From Candidatus Desulfatifera sulfidica (GTDB lineage: Bacteria; Desulfobacterota; Desulfobulbia; Desulfobulbales; Desulfocapsaceae): a DNA stretch of 39,286 nt. The stretch spans positions 1 to 39,286 of the forward strand of contig JACNLK010000027.1 of NCBI GenBank assembly GCA_014381505.1. Direction: 5' to 3'. Shown here piece after piece: positions 8,246-16,245 of the stretch (positions are counted from its first letter, which is position 1; the number at the start of each line of letters is the position of its first letter). The position numbers and the translations under genes were made by a program. Below the pieces are notes generated by a model. It was not told the origin of the DNA and did not search any database. It saw nothing but the letters and a program-made list of their open reading frames with translations.

Positions 8246-9028
8246 ATGACCACCAACAACCCGGAAATAAGCACCAAATTTTATCCGATCCCCTGCATGG
8301 TGACCCTGGCCGGCCTGTTCTCCGGATTTTACTCGATCGTTTCGGCCATTAATGCTGAATTTGTCACCGCAGCCATCGCCATCATGGTTGCCTGGGTCTT
8401 TGATGGGCTCGATGGCCGCATTGCCCGAATGACAAACTCCACCAGTCAATTTGGCAAGGAGTTGGATTCTCTCTGCGATCTGGTCTCGTTTGGTGTTGCT
8501 CCGGCTGTCCTGGCCTATCTCTGGGCCCTGGTTCCTTACGGTCGCTATGGATGGCTGGCCGCCTTCCTCTTCGTGGCCATGACGACTTTACGACTGGCTC
8601 GCTTCAACACACAAGACAGTTCCACCTCCTCCACAGATTTCATCGGCCTGCCCTGCCCGGCCGCTGCGTTTATGATCGCCACCTCGGTTCTGTTCTGCCG
8701 TTTTCTCGGGATCACCGGTGAGATACGCCACATCTCCCTGCTGTTCCTGGTCTACCTGCTGTCCTACCTGATGGTCTCCACCCACCGCTACCTCAGCTTC
8801 AAACAAACCAGGACTGACAAAGGGCGCTCATTCCAGATTCTGGTAGGCGTTATTTTGCTCTTCACCCTGATTGCGGCAGAGCCTGAAGTCATACTCTTCC
8901 TGCTCTTTCTTATTTACATGCTTTCCGGTCCGGTTATGGCCCTCATCCAGCGTGTCAGGAGGCCGAGCAAAGATGCTCTTCTGAAGAAAAAGAAATCCGA
9001 ACAGCAAGATCCTCCTCCCATTGCATAA
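8246..9028 (+). CDS. pssA: CDP-diacylglycerol--serine O-phosphatidyltransferase
   Basis: 260 aa. Makes phosphatidylserine from CDP-diacylglycerol and serine. The CDP-alcohol phosphatidyltransferase motif is intact: DGLDGRIAR, then GKELDSLCDLVSFG (the D-G-x2-A-R-x8-G-x3-D-x3-D pattern). Six to eight membrane segments follow, and the tail is basic (KKKKSEQQ). ATG 8246 is preferred over ATG 8225 because AAGGAG (8230-8235) lies 10 nt before it. It pairs functionally with psd just upstream. Confidence 0.94.
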   Translation: MTTNNPEISTKFYPIPCMVTLAGLFSGFYSIVSAINAEFVTAAIAIMVAWVFDGLDGRIARMTNSTSQFGKELDSLCDLVSFGVAPAVLAYLWALVPYGRYGWLAAFLFVAMTTLRLARFNTQDSSTSSTDFIGLPCPAAAFMIATSVLFCRFLGITGEIRHISLLFLVYLLSYLMVSTHRYLSFKQTRTDKGRSFQILVGVILLFTLIAAEPEVILFLLFLIYMLSGPVMALIQRVRRPSKDALLKKKKSEQQDPPPIA

Positions 9029-9789
9029 TGACACCCTGCGGCAATGGTGCAATGACTCGTTTTACCCCCATTGCTCCAGCACCACAAAATCGTGCTGACC
9101 AGACTTGCCCCACAGACATCCTGTTTAAAGGAGAAATCACCCCCTCCATACTCTGCTGCCCATTGTGTAAAAGCGCGCCGGCACCCAAGACATACCATCA
9201 AGACAAAAGACGACCATACCTTCAATGCGCGAAATGCTCGCTGGTCTTTGTCCCACCCGCCTACCATCTTTCCAAAAAGCAGGAAAAAGCAGAGTATGAC
9301 CTGCACCGCAACAACCCTGACGACACCGGATACAGGACATTTCTAGACCGCCTGTTCTCTCCCCTTCGTCAACGTCTTCCAACGGCCAGCCGCGGACTCG
9401 ACTTTGGTTGCGGCCCAGGCCCCGCCCTTTCGATGATGTTTGAAGAGGCTGGATTTCCCATGGCGGTGTATGATCCTTTTTACGCTCAGAACCCTAATGC
9501 ATTGGCAGGCAGATATGACTTTATTACCGCCACTGAAGTTGTTGAACACCTGTACAATCCGGCCCGAGATCTCCAACTGCTCTGGGGACTTCTCAGGTGC
9601 GGGGGATATCTTGGCATCATGACCAAACGGGTTCTCACCAAAGAATCTTTCAGCCGCTGGCATTATACACACGACCCCACTCATGTCTGTTTCTTCAGCC
9701 TGGCTACGTTTCAATGGCTTGCCGACCATTTGAACGCAGACCTGGAAATAATCTGCAAAGATGTTATTCTATTACACAAACGTGGCTAA
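9028..9789 (+). CDS. Class I SAM-dependent methyltransferase with N-terminal zinc ribbon
   Basis: 253 aa. The N-terminal part has two CxxC pairs (CPLC at about 44-47 and CAKC at about 67-70), a small zinc ribbon. The rest is a Rossmann methyltransferase: motif I LDFGCGPGPAL (about 123-133), and a later ATEVVEHL segment typical of the Methyltransf_11/12/23 group. The start overlaps the last base of pssA (TAATG), so it is translationally coupled to the phospholipid genes. A Met at 9052 is an alternative start. The substrate is not evident; coupling to pssA does not prove a lipid target. Confidence 0.82.
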   Translation: MTPCGNGAMTRFTPIAPAPQNRADQTCPTDILFKGEITPSILCCPLCKSAPAPKTYHQDKRRPYLQCAKCSLVFVPPAYHLSKKQEKAEYDLHRNNPDDTGYRTFLDRLFSPLRQRLPTASRGLDFGCGPGPALSMMFEEAGFPMAVYDPFYAQNPNALAGRYDFITATEVVEHLYNPARDLQLLWGLLRCGGYLGIMTKRVLTKESFSRWHYTHDPTHVCFFSLATFQWLADHLNADLEIICKDVILLHKRG

Positions 9790-9932
9790 CTGTACCTTGA
9801 CCGAGAAGATAGATTTTACAGTACCACCGGAGCGCCGGAATAACCTCAATGACTCAACGGATCACCTCCATCAAACACCATTTGCCATGCTGATCAAATT
9901 CATCTCTAGCAGCCAGACGACGGAGCAACAAC

Positions 9933-10157
9933 ATGTTTAGAATCATTGCCTTTCTTGTGGGACTTATCTCCTTAATTGCAGGATTACGGAATTACGACAG
10001 TGAACTTGCCTCAGCACCTGTGCCCATAGTCAGCGGTATTCTGGTCATGCTCATTGCCGTGTTTAATCTTGTACCCAAAATCAGACGCTGCTCGGCCTGT
10101 AACAAAATGATTCCAACCAAAAGTGACATCTGCCGTTTCTGCGGCATGAAACAATAA
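9933..10157 (+). CDS. Small membrane protein with C-terminal zinc ribbon
   Basis: 74 aa. Two hydrophobic helices (about 3-19 and 29-47) are followed by a basic linker and a compact zinc ribbon, CSACNKMIPTKSDICRFCG (two CxxC pairs). GGAG lies about 10 nt before the ATG. The fold and clean start support a real gene. No family function is recognised; such zinc-ribbon membrane proteins are usually annotated as hypothetical. Confidence 0.7.
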   Translation: MFRIIAFLVGLISLIAGLRNYDSELASAPVPIVSGILVMLIAVFNLVPKIRRCSACNKMIPTKSDICRFCGMKQ

Positions 10158-10530
10158 CGATATCATTGCAGAGATCACAACCTGCTGTCTCACAGCTGAC
10201 TTTCACGATCCACACCTACCTGATCTTCGGCATATGGGTTGGCAGGTCTCACCACTTCCTGAAGCTCGAACCCATTTCGCTGCTCGCCCAGACATCCTGA
10301 CGGATTCATTCAACTCTTCAACACAACTTTTTATTCTTGCAAATTGTTCAGCCAAAACCAAAAATTCCTACCTGCAGTTCCCACCTGTTGCCACCAGCAC
10401 GGAAATCTGTTATTTTTTAATCTTTTGAGCTGACAATACTGCAAGAGGCACAAAACAGAACTCACGCTTTGTGTTCTGATCGCCCCCCTGCCTTATCCAC
10501 TTTCTTCTTATATTTAAAAGGATTCACCCC
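10158..10530. other. 373-bp intergenic region before asd
   Basis: No supported gene on either strand. An imperfect hairpin (CAGAAC at about 10455 with GTTCTG at about 10472, flanked by CACAAA/TTTGTG) lies in the last 80 nt before asd and could be a leader structure. No lysine-riboswitch core was recognised. One weak open frame (10234-10428) has no ribosome site. Confidence 0.5.
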
Positions 10531-11547
10531 ATGAAAAAATACAACGTTGCGATTGCCGGGGCCACTGGCGCTGTGGGCGGTGCCATGCTTGATGTCCTGG
10601 CACGGAAAAACTTCCCAATTAATGAATTGCGCCTTTTGGCCTCAGAACGCTCTGTGGGCAAAAAACTCACCTTCCAAGGTAAAGAGATCACGGTTCAACT
10701 CCTGAGCAAAGATGCCTTTACTGACATTGACATTGCTCTCTTTTCAGCCGGTGCCACACGCTCCCTTGATTTCGCACCCGCCGCCGCAGCCGCAGGTGCT
10801 GTTGTCATCGATAATTCCAGCGCCTATCGCATGGACCCGGAAATCCCACTGGTGGTACCTGAAGTAAACCCACACGCCATCGCCCAATATACAAAACGCG
10901 GTATCATCGCCAACCCCAACTGTTCAACCATCCAAATGCTGGTGGCATTGAAACCAATCCATGACAAAGTAAAGATCAAACGAATAGTGGTTTCCACCTA
11001 TCAGGCGGTCTCCGGCACCGGTGCTCCAGCCATTGAAGAACTCAAAGCGCAGGTTCTGGCTTATGCCAAGGGCGACCCCTTGAAAAGCGAGGTCTATCCG
11101 CACCAGATCGCCTTCAACTGCCTGCCCCACATTGACAGCTTCCTCGACAACGGCTACACCAAGGAAGAGATGAAAATGGTCAATGAGACTCGCAAGATCT
11201 TTGAAGATGATTCCATTGGAGTTACGGCTACGACGGTCCGCGTCCCGGTTGTCTACGGCCACTCCGAGGCAGTCAATATTGAAACTGAGCAGAAGATCAC
11301 GGCAGCGGAAGTCAAAGAACTGCTGAGCACAGCCGCGGGAGTCACACTGGTCGATGATCCGGCCAACAATCAATATCCCATGGCCATTGATTGTGCCGGT
11401 TCCTTTGAGACCCTCGTTGGTCGAATCCGCGAGGATGAGTCCATAGCCAACGGCATCAACCTGTGGGTGGTTTCTGACAACATCCTAAAGGGTGCGGCGC
11501 TCAATGCTGTGCAGATCGCCGAACACTACATTGAAAAATACCTATAA
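10531..11547 (+). CDS. asd: Aspartate-semialdehyde dehydrogenase
   Basis: 338 aa. NADPH-dependent reduction of aspartyl phosphate on the route to lysine/diaminopimelate, threonine and methionine. The N-terminal nucleotide-binding signature is VAIAGATGAVGG (about 6-17). The catalytic Cys is C131 in NPNCSTIQM, and the GTGAPA substrate loop follows. AAGGA lies 9 nt before the ATG. The rsmD gene starts 14 nt downstream, so asd may lead the rsmD-coaD-Rieske-cytochrome b run. Confidence 0.96.
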   Translation: MKKYNVAIAGATGAVGGAMLDVLARKNFPINELRLLASERSVGKKLTFQGKEITVQLLSKDAFTDIDIALFSAGATRSLDFAPAAAAAGAVVIDNSSAYRMDPEIPLVVPEVNPHAIAQYTKRGIIANPNCSTIQMLVALKPIHDKVKIKRIVVSTYQAVSGTGAPAIEELKAQVLAYAKGDPLKSEVYPHQIAFNCLPHIDSFLDNGYTKEEMKMVNETRKIFEDDSIGVTATTVRVPVVYGHSEAVNIETEQKITAAEVKELLSTAAGVTLVDDPANNQYPMAIDCAGSFETLVGRIREDESIANGINLWVVSDNILKGAALNAVQIAEHYIEKYL

Positions 11548-11561
11548 AGGGGCTCCCAACC

Positions 11562-12161
11562 TTGCGAATCATCAGTGGCTGGGCCCGGGGGAGAAGGCTC
11601 TTCTCCCCTGCCCCTAAAGATCAGCAGATTCGACCCACAGCCGATCGGGCACGCGAAGCACTGTTCAGCATCCTTGGCACACAAGTGCAAAATGCACGTA
11701 TTCTTGACCTGTTTGCCGGAACTGGAGCTTTGGGGCTGGAAGCCATGAGTCGGGGGGCTGCACGGATTGTATTCGTTGATCTCGGCCAAACAGCCCTGCA
11801 ACTCATCAAAAAAAATGTGGCAATCTGTCTGACCGGGAGACCGGCACACGAAGAAATGATCGATATAATCCGCCATGATCTGAGTCGTGGCCTCACCAGC
11901 TTGTGCAACTCGGACCGGCTGAGCGGACAGTTCGATCTGATCTTCCTTGACCCACCCTATGGAAAGGGACTCGCCCAAAAAATCCTCACCGAACTGGCCT
12001 CCACCTCACTGATCCACGACCATACCATAATCATGGCCGAGGAAACGGCAGACATCACCTTACCCGAACAGGCTGACCACCTGCACCTGATTGATCAGCG
12101 GCAGTACGGCGACAGCGGCTTTTGGTTCTACCGGCCCCAAGGTCAAGGAGCGACCATATGA
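11562..12161 (+). CDS. rsmD: 16S rRNA m2G966 methyltransferase RsmD
   Basis: 199 aa. Methylates guanine 966 of 16S rRNA. Starts with TTG after AAGGGG; the N-terminus MRIISGWARGRRL is the family start. SAM motif I is LDLFAGTGALGLEA, and motif IV is DPPYGKG. It overlaps coaD by 4 nt (ATGA), the rsmD-coaD pairing common in bacteria. Confidence 0.95.
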   Translation: MRIISGWARGRRLFSPAPKDQQIRPTADRAREALFSILGTQVQNARILDLFAGTGALGLEAMSRGAARIVFVDLGQTALQLIKKNVAICLTGRPAHEEMIDIIRHDLSRGLTSLCNSDRLSGQFDLIFLDPPYGKGLAQKILTELASTSLIHDHTIIMAEETADITLPEQADHLHLIDQRQYGDSGFWFYRPQGQGATI

Positions 12162-12655
12162 GCAGTAAGAAAAAAACCCTCGCCATCTACCCCGGTACCT
12201 TCGACCCCATCACCATGGGTCATCTCGACATTGTCGACCGGGCTCTGGATCTCTTTGACAAGGTGATCATCGCCATTGCCATCAATCCGTCCAAGACGCC
12301 CCTGTTCTCACTGGAAGAGCGTATTGATTTAGCCCGAAAGTGCTTTCCAGAAGGCTACTCACGAATCGAAGTGGCTCCGGTCTCTGGCCTGATCGTTGAT
12401 TTTGCCGAACAACGTGGCGCCAAGGCCATCGTCCGTGGCCTGCGGGCAGTCTCCGACTTTGACTACGAATTCCAGCTGGCACTCATGAATCGTAAACTCA
12501 AACGGGAAGTGGACACCCTCTTTCTGATGCCAGCCTTTCGCTGGATTTATATCAGCTCATCAATCATCAAGGATGCTTCCCGCCACGGCGGTAACGTGAG
12601 CGAAATGGTGCCCGAACATGTTAATCAGCGCCTGAAGCAAATCTTTTCCGACTGA
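12158..12655 (+). CDS. coaD: Pantetheine-phosphate adenylyltransferase
   Basis: 165 aa. Makes dephospho-CoA from phosphopantetheine and ATP. The nucleotidyltransferase motifs are GTFDPITMGHLD (T/HxGH, H22), RGLR, and ISSSIIKD near residue 130. ATG 12158 overlaps the rsmD stop, and AAGGAG lies 7 nt before it; an upstream in-frame ATG at 12122 adds non-family sequence and is rejected. Confidence 0.96.
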   Translation: MSSKKKTLAIYPGTFDPITMGHLDIVDRALDLFDKVIIAIAINPSKTPLFSLEERIDLARKCFPEGYSRIEVAPVSGLIVDFAEQRGAKAIVRGLRAVSDFDYEFQLALMNRKLKREVDTLFLMPAFRWIYISSSIIKDASRHGGNVSEMVPEHVNQRLKQIFSD

Positions 12656-12667
12656 CCACCAGCACCC

Positions 12668-13087
12668 ATGAATCGACGCGACTCAGACCTCCCCCCCGCC
12701 TCTCCACAGAAGCGTCGATTCCTTATCCTGGCAGGTCTGCTCACCTTGTTTTTACCCTTGCTTCGCTTTCTTGGTTTTCGGGTCCCTAAAAAGCCACGGG
12801 TGATTGAAGTTACGGCCTCGCTGGCACCAGGTGAATTCTTTACAAGCCCAGACTTTATTTTGTTTGACGACGGTATCACCCCCTGGGCCATCTCCCGTAC
12901 CTGCACGCACCTGGGCTGTAAACTCAACTATCGGGAAAAGGAAAACATCCTCGAATGCCCCTGCCACCAGAGTCGTTTTTCCCCAAGCGGAGGTGTTCTC
13001 AACGGCCCGGCCAAAAAAGAGCTCCCTCGTTTTAACGTTGAAAAACTGAACAACAGCGACAAATATCTTGTCACCCTTTCATCCTGA
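12668..13087 (+). CDS. Rieske 2Fe-2S protein of a quinol oxidoreductase
   Basis: 139 aa. A basic N-terminus plus one hydrophobic segment (about 18-38) anchors a periplasmic Rieske domain. The cluster motifs are CTHLGC (C79, H81, C84) and CPCHQSRFSPSGG (C97, C99, H100), giving two Cys and two His ligands plus the C84-C99 disulfide. The KRRFLI segment at 16-21 has a basic pair but lacks a clear twin-Arg consensus. The cytochrome b gene begins 14 nt after its stop. Together they would take electrons from menaquinol; no cytochrome c subunit is adjacent. Confidence 0.92.
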   Translation: MNRRDSDLPPASPQKRRFLILAGLLTLFLPLLRFLGFRVPKKPRVIEVTASLAPGEFFTSPDFILFDDGITPWAISRTCTHLGCKLNYREKENILECPCHQSRFSPSGGVLNGPAKKELPRFNVEKLNNSDKYLVTLSS

Positions 13088-13100
13088 TGATGACTTCATA

Positions 13101-13940
13101 ATGATCAGCGCCATTGTTAAAACATTCACCGGCATCCGCTGGGGTGAATGGAGTCTGATTACCCTCTTCATCTCGGTTCTCTCGGGAATGGTGGTCGCTT
13201 TGCAATACGACCCCGCAACTCCACTCTATTCATCCTCTTCACTGGACATTCTGGTTCCGCATGGCAGCTATTTTCGCTCCCTGCACTTCTACTCGAGCCA
13301 GTTTTTTTTCCTGTTTTCCATCGCCCACCTCGTGGCCGTGTTCAAAAAGACAGAAGGCTACACCAGGGGACAGTGGTTGAAACTGACTGCAACCCTTCCC
13401 GTGGGCCTGCTGATTCTCTTTACCGGCTATATCCTGCGTGGTGACAGCACAGGTTCCTTGGCCGGGATCATTGCGGAAAACATTCTTCTGGCCATCCCCC
13501 TTGCCGGAGAACCCATAAACGACTTGCTGCTGTCCATCAGCGACAACCACATGAAACGCGTCTACATCAACCATGTCATTACCCTTGGCATCTTCTGGGG
13601 TATTCTGGCCTGGGAGCACCTTCGAGTGTACCGTGCGTCTTTCAACAACCACCTCCTGCTCACCGGGTTTATCCTCCTGATCTCAGTGTTGATTGCGGCC
13701 CCGTTTGAGCCTGAACAATTAGGCGTCTTTTACGTCACTGGCCCCTGGTTCTTTCTGGGGCTCCAGGAACTGCTTCGCTTCCTGCCGACTCTTGTAGCCG
13801 GAGTGATCGTTCCACTCCTGCTTCTGGCAGCCCTTGCCCTGCTCCGTCCTGCCAACAACTACTTGCGACCACTCTTGATCTTTATTTTAATCTGGCTGAT
13901 CAGTTACGCTGCACTCAGCCTGATTGCCCTGAGTCACTGA
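13101..13940 (+). CDS. Cytochrome b (b6-like) subunit of a Rieske/cytochrome b complex
   Basis: 279 aa. Four N-terminal membrane helices carry two heme-ligand His pairs: H62 and H76 (13 residues between) and H158 and H173 (14 between). The 14-residue spacing in helix D is the b6-type pattern rather than the 13 of mitochondrial-type cytochrome b. The C-terminal part (about 182-279) has about three helices, as in subunit IV. The Qo-site PEWY motif is replaced by GPWFFLGLQE (214-223), so the usual Glu is not there. The open frame extends upstream to 13068, but ATG 13101 clears the Rieske stop and fits the family start. No heme-c motif is present. Confidence 0.9.
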   Translation: MISAIVKTFTGIRWGEWSLITLFISVLSGMVVALQYDPATPLYSSSSLDILVPHGSYFRSLHFYSSQFFFLFSIAHLVAVFKKTEGYTRGQWLKLTATLPVGLLILFTGYILRGDSTGSLAGIIAENILLAIPLAGEPINDLLLSISDNHMKRVYINHVITLGIFWGILAWEHLRVYRASFNNHLLLTGFILLISVLIAAPFEPEQLGVFYVTGPWFFLGLQELLRFLPTLVAGVIVPLLLLAALALLRPANNYLRPLLIFILIWLISYAALSLIALSH

Positions 13941-14012
13941 ACTGTATACATTTGTTCGTTACCGTAACCCTCCTGTTCTGAAAGAGAAAATGAATACAAG
14001 GATACAAAACCA

Positions 14013-14849
14013 GTGAGTAAAATAAGACTCCCGCCACCGCAACTGGGTGACAATGTTTCTCTCATCGACAGCCACTGTCATCTGGATATGGAAGCCTATG
14101 GTGATGACCTCGATGCTGTTCTGGAGCGGGCCCTCAAGCAGGGCGTAACGGGTGTCATCACCATTGGCATCGACGAACCAAGCTCACGGCGAGCCATTGA
14201 ACTGGCTCGCCGCTATCCAATGGTTCGTGCAACCATAGGTGTCCATCCCCATGACGCTGCCTCCCTGAATAATCAGATGCTCAGCCGTCTGAAAGATCTG
14301 GCCCTGGCTCATCGTGATGTAATAGTGGGCTACGGTGAAATAGGTCTTGATTATGTTAAACTCTACTCTGAACCCAAGCTGCAACGACGCTGGTTCAGGG
14401 CTCAACTGGAGCTGGCTTCCGAATTGGAACTCCCAGTAATTATCCACGACCGGGAAGCCCATGAAGACACCCTTCGCCTGTTACGAGAAGGAGGACCACT
14501 GAAACAGGGGGGAATCATGCACTGCTTCTCCGGCAATCTCGACCTTGCCCAACAGGTCATGGATCTGGGCCTGCTGATCTCTATCCCGGGAGTTGTGACT
14601 TTTAAAAAGGCACCCGAGACACAGGAAGTAGCAGCTCAAATACCGCTTGATTCTCTGCTGGTGGAGACCGACGGTCCCTTTTTGGCTCCAATGCCGTGGA
14701 GAGGCAAACGAAACGAACCGTGCTATGCCCTCTACACTGCCGGGAAGATAGCGGAACTGCGCGGGATCTCCATTGATGAAGTGGCACGTCACACTACCCG
14801 TAATTGCCAACGTGTCCTGAATTTCCCCCCTGCTAACAATGCGAGTTGA
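14013..14849 (+). CDS. tatD: TatD-family metal-dependent DNase
   Basis: 278 aa. Metal ligands of the TatD amidohydrolase fold are visible: DSHCHLD (H21, H23), GEIGLDY, the His in VIIHDREA, HCFSG and ETDGPFLAP. These enzymes degrade DNA 3'-5' and may have other phosphodiester or D-amino-acyl substrates. The start is GTG; no downstream Met precedes the DSHCHLD motif. It overlaps yggS by 11 nt, so the two are probably co-translated. Confidence 0.93.
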   Translation: MSKIRLPPPQLGDNVSLIDSHCHLDMEAYGDDLDAVLERALKQGVTGVITIGIDEPSSRRAIELARRYPMVRATIGVHPHDAASLNNQMLSRLKDLALAHRDVIVGYGEIGLDYVKLYSEPKLQRRWFRAQLELASELELPVIIHDREAHEDTLRLLREGGPLKQGGIMHCFSGNLDLAQQVMDLGLLISIPGVVTFKKAPETQEVAAQIPLDSLLVETDGPFLAPMPWRGKRNEPCYALYTAGKIAELRGISIDEVARHTTRNCQRVLNFPPANNAS

Positions 14850-15543
14850 CGAGATGATCAAAGAAAACCTTACCCAGATCAGGAAAACGATCAAGGCCAC
14901 AGCTCAAAGCTGTGGCCGAAATCCGGACGAGATTCGCCTGGTGGCTGTCTCCAAACGATTTCCTGTGGATCATATCCGAGAGGCCATGAATGCAGACCAG
15001 ATGCTCTTTGGAGAAAATTACCTCCAGGAGGCCCAGCAAAAAATCAGCGCGTTGGGAGCAGGGCCACACTTCCACTTCATCGGTCATTTGCAAAGCAATA
15101 AGGCCAAGGTGGCTGCCGGGATTTTTCAGATGATTGAAACGATTGACCGAATCAAGCTGGCCACAACACTCGAACGACACCTCGCCTCCCTGGGTCGGAC
15201 AATGGACGGACTGATCCAGATCAACATCGGTCGCGAGCCTCAAAAATCAGGAGTCCTACCAGAAGAGTGCAGCAAGCTGCTGGAACAGCTCCAGTCTCTG
15301 AACCACCTCAAGATCAAGGGGTTGATGTGCATCCCGCCCCATAGTGATGACCCGGAGCTGTCCCGGCCACATTTCCAAGCCATGCGGGAACTTGCTTATC
15401 ACTTACAGAGGCACAAGCTGTTGCCACAGGACAGAGCGCCAGAACTGTCCATGGGCATGTCTGACGACTACCTCGTTGCCATTGAAGAGGGGGCTACACT
15501 GATCCGTATCGGCACCTCAATCTTCGGTGAGCGACCACGGTAA
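14839..15543 (+). CDS. yggS: YggS/PLPBP-family pyridoxal-phosphate homeostasis protein
   Basis: 234 aa, a fold-type III PLP-binding TIM-barrel protein. Motifs: LVAVSKRFP (PLP Lys), FGENYLQEA, FHFIGHLQSNKAK, and SMGMSDDYLVAIEEGATLIRIGTSIFG at the C-terminus (phosphate-binding part). It has no catalytic reaction of its own and affects PLP balance in other bacteria. The ATG lies within the end of tatD. The bidirectional terminator at 15623 ends this transcript. Confidence 0.94.
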   Translation: MRVDEMIKENLTQIRKTIKATAQSCGRNPDEIRLVAVSKRFPVDHIREAMNADQMLFGENYLQEAQQKISALGAGPHFHFIGHLQSNKAKVAAGIFQMIETIDRIKLATTLERHLASLGRTMDGLIQINIGREPQKSGVLPEECSKLLEQLQSLNHLKIKGLMCIPPHSDDPELSRPHFQAMRELAYHLQRHKLLPQDRAPELSMGMSDDYLVAIEEGATLIRIGTSIFGERPR

Positions 15544-15622
15544 ACAAACAGGGCTCATACTGCTGAAACACACAACCTGCTTCAACAAAACAAGTCTCCA
15601 GGAAGCAAGAGAGGTGTCTCCA

Positions 15623-15668
15623 AACGACAAAAGCCCCGTGATCCGAGGATCACGGGGCTTTTGTCGTT
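15623..15668. terminator. Bidirectional terminator between yggS and the PxxKW gene
   Basis: A perfect inverted repeat with 22-nt arms (15623-15644 and 15647-15668) and a 2-nt centre. The GC-rich core CCCCGTGATCC is flanked by AAAA on one side and TTTT on the other, so it can terminate both converging transcripts. Confidence 0.9.
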
Positions 15669-15686
15669 CCAATTAACTAATCAGAA

Positions 15687-15935
15687 TTACTTGTTCTTAG
15701 CAGATGCGCGCTTGGCAGCTTTCAGAGGATTGACCTTAACAGTCACAACTGTGATCTCTGGCTTGGCATGCGTAGCAAAGTTACATATCCCAAGACGCCA
15801 CTTGGACTCAGGTACCATATAAGACTTGCAGAACTGAGTTCCGGCCTCTTCAACAATCCGCTCACAGCCTTCACACTTCTCAATAACCGGCTTAAAATTT
15901 CTTTCGCCATAACCTACAGCAGCTTGCTCCTGCAT
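15687..15935 (-). CDS. PxxKW-family cysteine-rich protein
   Basis: 82 aa. Cysteines in CEGCERIV, in FCKSYMVP and in GICNFATH, plus the sequence PESKW, fit the PxxKW cysteine-rich family known mainly from sulfate-reducing Desulfobacterota; its function is unknown. The C-terminus is Lys/Ala-rich (LKAAKRASAKNK). The start is set by GAGGAGG (15947-15941) five nt before ATG 15935; the longer frame from 15968 has no site. The four Cys could bind metal or a cluster, but this is inference. Monocistronic. Confidence 0.8.
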   Translation of the reverse strand: MQEQAAVGYGERNFKPVIEKCEGCERIVEEAGTQFCKSYMVPESKWRLGICNFATHAKPEITVVTVKVNPLKAAKRASAKNK

Positions 15936-16166
15936 CACATCCTCCTCAAATCCATAACAAAAAGTCACCCCCCATTCAAAACGGGGAATGAAATAATTAT
16001 ACAGTATATTCTCAAACTCACAGTTAACAGAATTTCATACTTTACCAGCCATATCCAATTTTCTCAAGAACAAAAGAGATCAAGGAACAAAATCCGAATA
16101 CAGATACAACAACTTACAACCGATGATCCACATTACCAACCTGTTTCCAAACACTTGTCTTTTCAA

Positions 16167-16195
16167 TTAACATACGATAAGATCAGTTTAATATA
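16167..16195 (+). promoter_or_regulatory. Candidate promoter before pilC
   Basis: TTAACA, a 17-nt spacer and AATATA, about 50 nt before the pilC ATG in AT-rich DNA. Both boxes are one or two bases from consensus. Confidence 0.35.
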
Positions 16196-16245
16196 TTTTT
16201 GATCCGACCCATGACGGCTTAGTCATTCTGCACAGGAACACAACC

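Noticed and set aside
10258-10285. GGTTCGAGC-like T-loop on the minus strand suggesting a tRNA
   Set aside because: The flanking bases do not form a T-stem, and no acceptor or anticodon arm is found.
10234-10428. 64-aa frame before asd
   Set aside because: No ribosome site, no recognisable sequence.
10158-10530. Lysine riboswitch before asd
   Set aside because: The conserved L-box core and a following terminator were not found.
15768-16202. 144-aa plus-strand frame overlapping the PxxKW gene and its upstream region
   Set aside because: Lies antisense to a better gene and continues through AT-rich intergenic DNA; no ribosome site or domain.
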